Program-made: the position numbers and the translations under genes
Notes under the pieces: model-generated
The model's input: the letters and a program-made list of their open reading frames with translations, nothing else
What the model was told of the DNA's origin: nothing
Database searches by the model: none
In this document: positions 63,199-64,000 of the stretch, piece after piece
Layout of the letters: each line of letters opens with the position of its first letter
Position numbering within the stretch: position 1 is the first letter of the stretch
Assembly: GCA_947179155.2 (NCBI GenBank)
Contig: OX359270.1
Location: forward strand, 897,501-961,500
Reading direction: 5' to 3'
From: Hedera helix
Taxonomy: Eukaryota; Streptophyta; Magnoliopsida; Apiales; Araliaceae
DNA: 64,000 bases

Positions 63199-63284
63199 AA
63201 ACACAACCCATTTTAAATTTAAAATTTGACAAAGCACAACAACGGTTACGATCTTTTAATTTTAATCAAATGGCTCACATTTTA

Positions 63285-64000
63285 TGTAATGACCGGGAAA
63301 TTTTGAGCTAGATTTTTTTTGTGACGTGTTATATTATTTGACTAATGAATTTAATTAGAATTAACTAGAAAATAAAAGTGAATCAGATTAATGTATTAAT
63401 TAAGTTGATTATTAAGCTTGTTATGTAATTAACGTAGCGCAAATATTAGTCTTGATCGGCGGTTAAAAAGTTAAATAATCATGACATGATTATTGCGCGA
63501 TTACAAATCCTAGAAAGTCCAATTAATGGATAATTTAAATTGTGGACTAGCCTAGGTAGTTTAATATCAAATTATTGATAAGTTTGATAATCATGTGAAT
63601 TAAATATTCATTATGATATGTGATGAGATGGTAATATACGTTATTATAAATGTATATTTATTTCAGGAATGTAAAGGAAAGCCAGCCTGAGATCGACATA
63701 AATTGTTGTGTAATTAAATTAATTAATTACATAAGTGAGTAATTAAATTTGAGTTATTTAATTAATAACTTAAATAGGAATTATTTTAAAAGACTATAAT
63801 AATACATTAATTAATTAAATATCAGTTTAATTAATATATCATAACAACGGTAAATAATTTAACGAATGTGGTGCTGAAATTTAAATAATAAGTCCAAGAG
63901 AAGTAATTAACATTTTGGGGGTTTTAATTAATTAAAACCCAAGTGAATTACAAACTTGGCCATCTTACTAACTTAGCCATTTTCATAGCAGCCCAATTCT
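63285..64000 (+). mobile_element. 5' part of a large LTR, running off the window
   Basis: Starts TGTAATGACCGGGAAATTTTG and, like the LTR at 33347, continues with a T run and GTG, then alternating TTAATTA-rich blocks ending in a TAGCAGCCCAATTC segment also present near 33.84-33.91 kb (AACCCAATTC, CAGCAGCCCAAAT). It is probably a related member of the same LTR family in the same orientation. Its end and target duplication lie outside the window. Confidence 0.6.

Larger units (their letters stand above)
61575..63284. other. AT-rich flank upstream of the LRR gene
   Basis: It should hold the LRR-gene promoter next to 61575. Beyond it lie an AT-rich inverted stretch with AAAACGGAGAGAATA at about 62005, a GC-rich patch at 62198-62373, a MITE at 62700-62958 and (TA)n runs at 62975-62996 and 63148-63196. 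I see no gene. Confidence 0.55.

Overview
This window is AT-rich nuclear DNA from a flowering plant. The evidence is intron-rich housekeeping genes with eudicot-like protein sequences, abundant LTR retrotransposon remains, Stowaway-type MITEs (CTCCCTCC/GGAGGGAG ends), long (TA)n, (TC)n and (AC)n microsatellites, and a eukaryotic tRNA gene with a T-run terminator. I cannot name the species from sequence alone. All exon models below were built by hand from reading-frame continuity, splice consensus and remembered family conservation, with no transcript data.

Layout. 1-2250 is a decayed Ty3/gypsy element on the minus strand (gag, protease, RT, RNase H) with frameshifts and a deletion marked by a 17-G run. 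2719-11522 (minus) is a nine-exon UDP-glucose 4-epimerase gene. Its intron 4 carries a small LTR element that itself carries a MITE, and intron 2 carries a Stowaway MITE. Its eighth exon has an in-frame TGA. 13143-22839 (minus) is a twelve-exon gene for a probable plastid-targeted zinc-ribbon/membrane/coiled-coil protein of a family I do not recognise. Two of its introns appear to start with GC instead of GT, and its second intron holds a 2.2-kb non-autonomous DNA transposon with about 200-bp inverted ends full of palindromes. A tRNA-Ala(CGC) gene lies just upstream at 23020-23092 (minus).

23.1-39.6 kb is gene-poor: microsatellites with hairpin MITEs, a 3,645-bp solo LTR with a perfect TTACC duplication (28053-31697), and a second solo LTR of similar size (33347-36973). 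The second one sits inside an older gag-like reading frame that stays open when the insertion is removed. 39611-53521 (plus) is a nineteen-exon long-chain acyl-CoA synthetase (LACS4-like) gene with a LINE RNase H fragment, several MITEs and a 276-bp tandem duplication in its introns. 53.5-57 kb holds an F-box fragment and hairpin repeats. 57067-61574 (minus) is a leucine-rich-repeat gene whose last exon looks coding but is one base out of frame. 61.6-64 kb is AT-rich with MITEs, and the window ends inside another large LTR starting at 63285.

The genes are not a pathway cluster. Epimerase supplies UDP-galactose for cell-wall and glycolipid synthesis, and LACS activates fatty acids. The other two proteins are uncharacterised here. 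The most unusual structures are the nested and palindrome-rich transposons and the apparent coding lesions in two otherwise intact genes.
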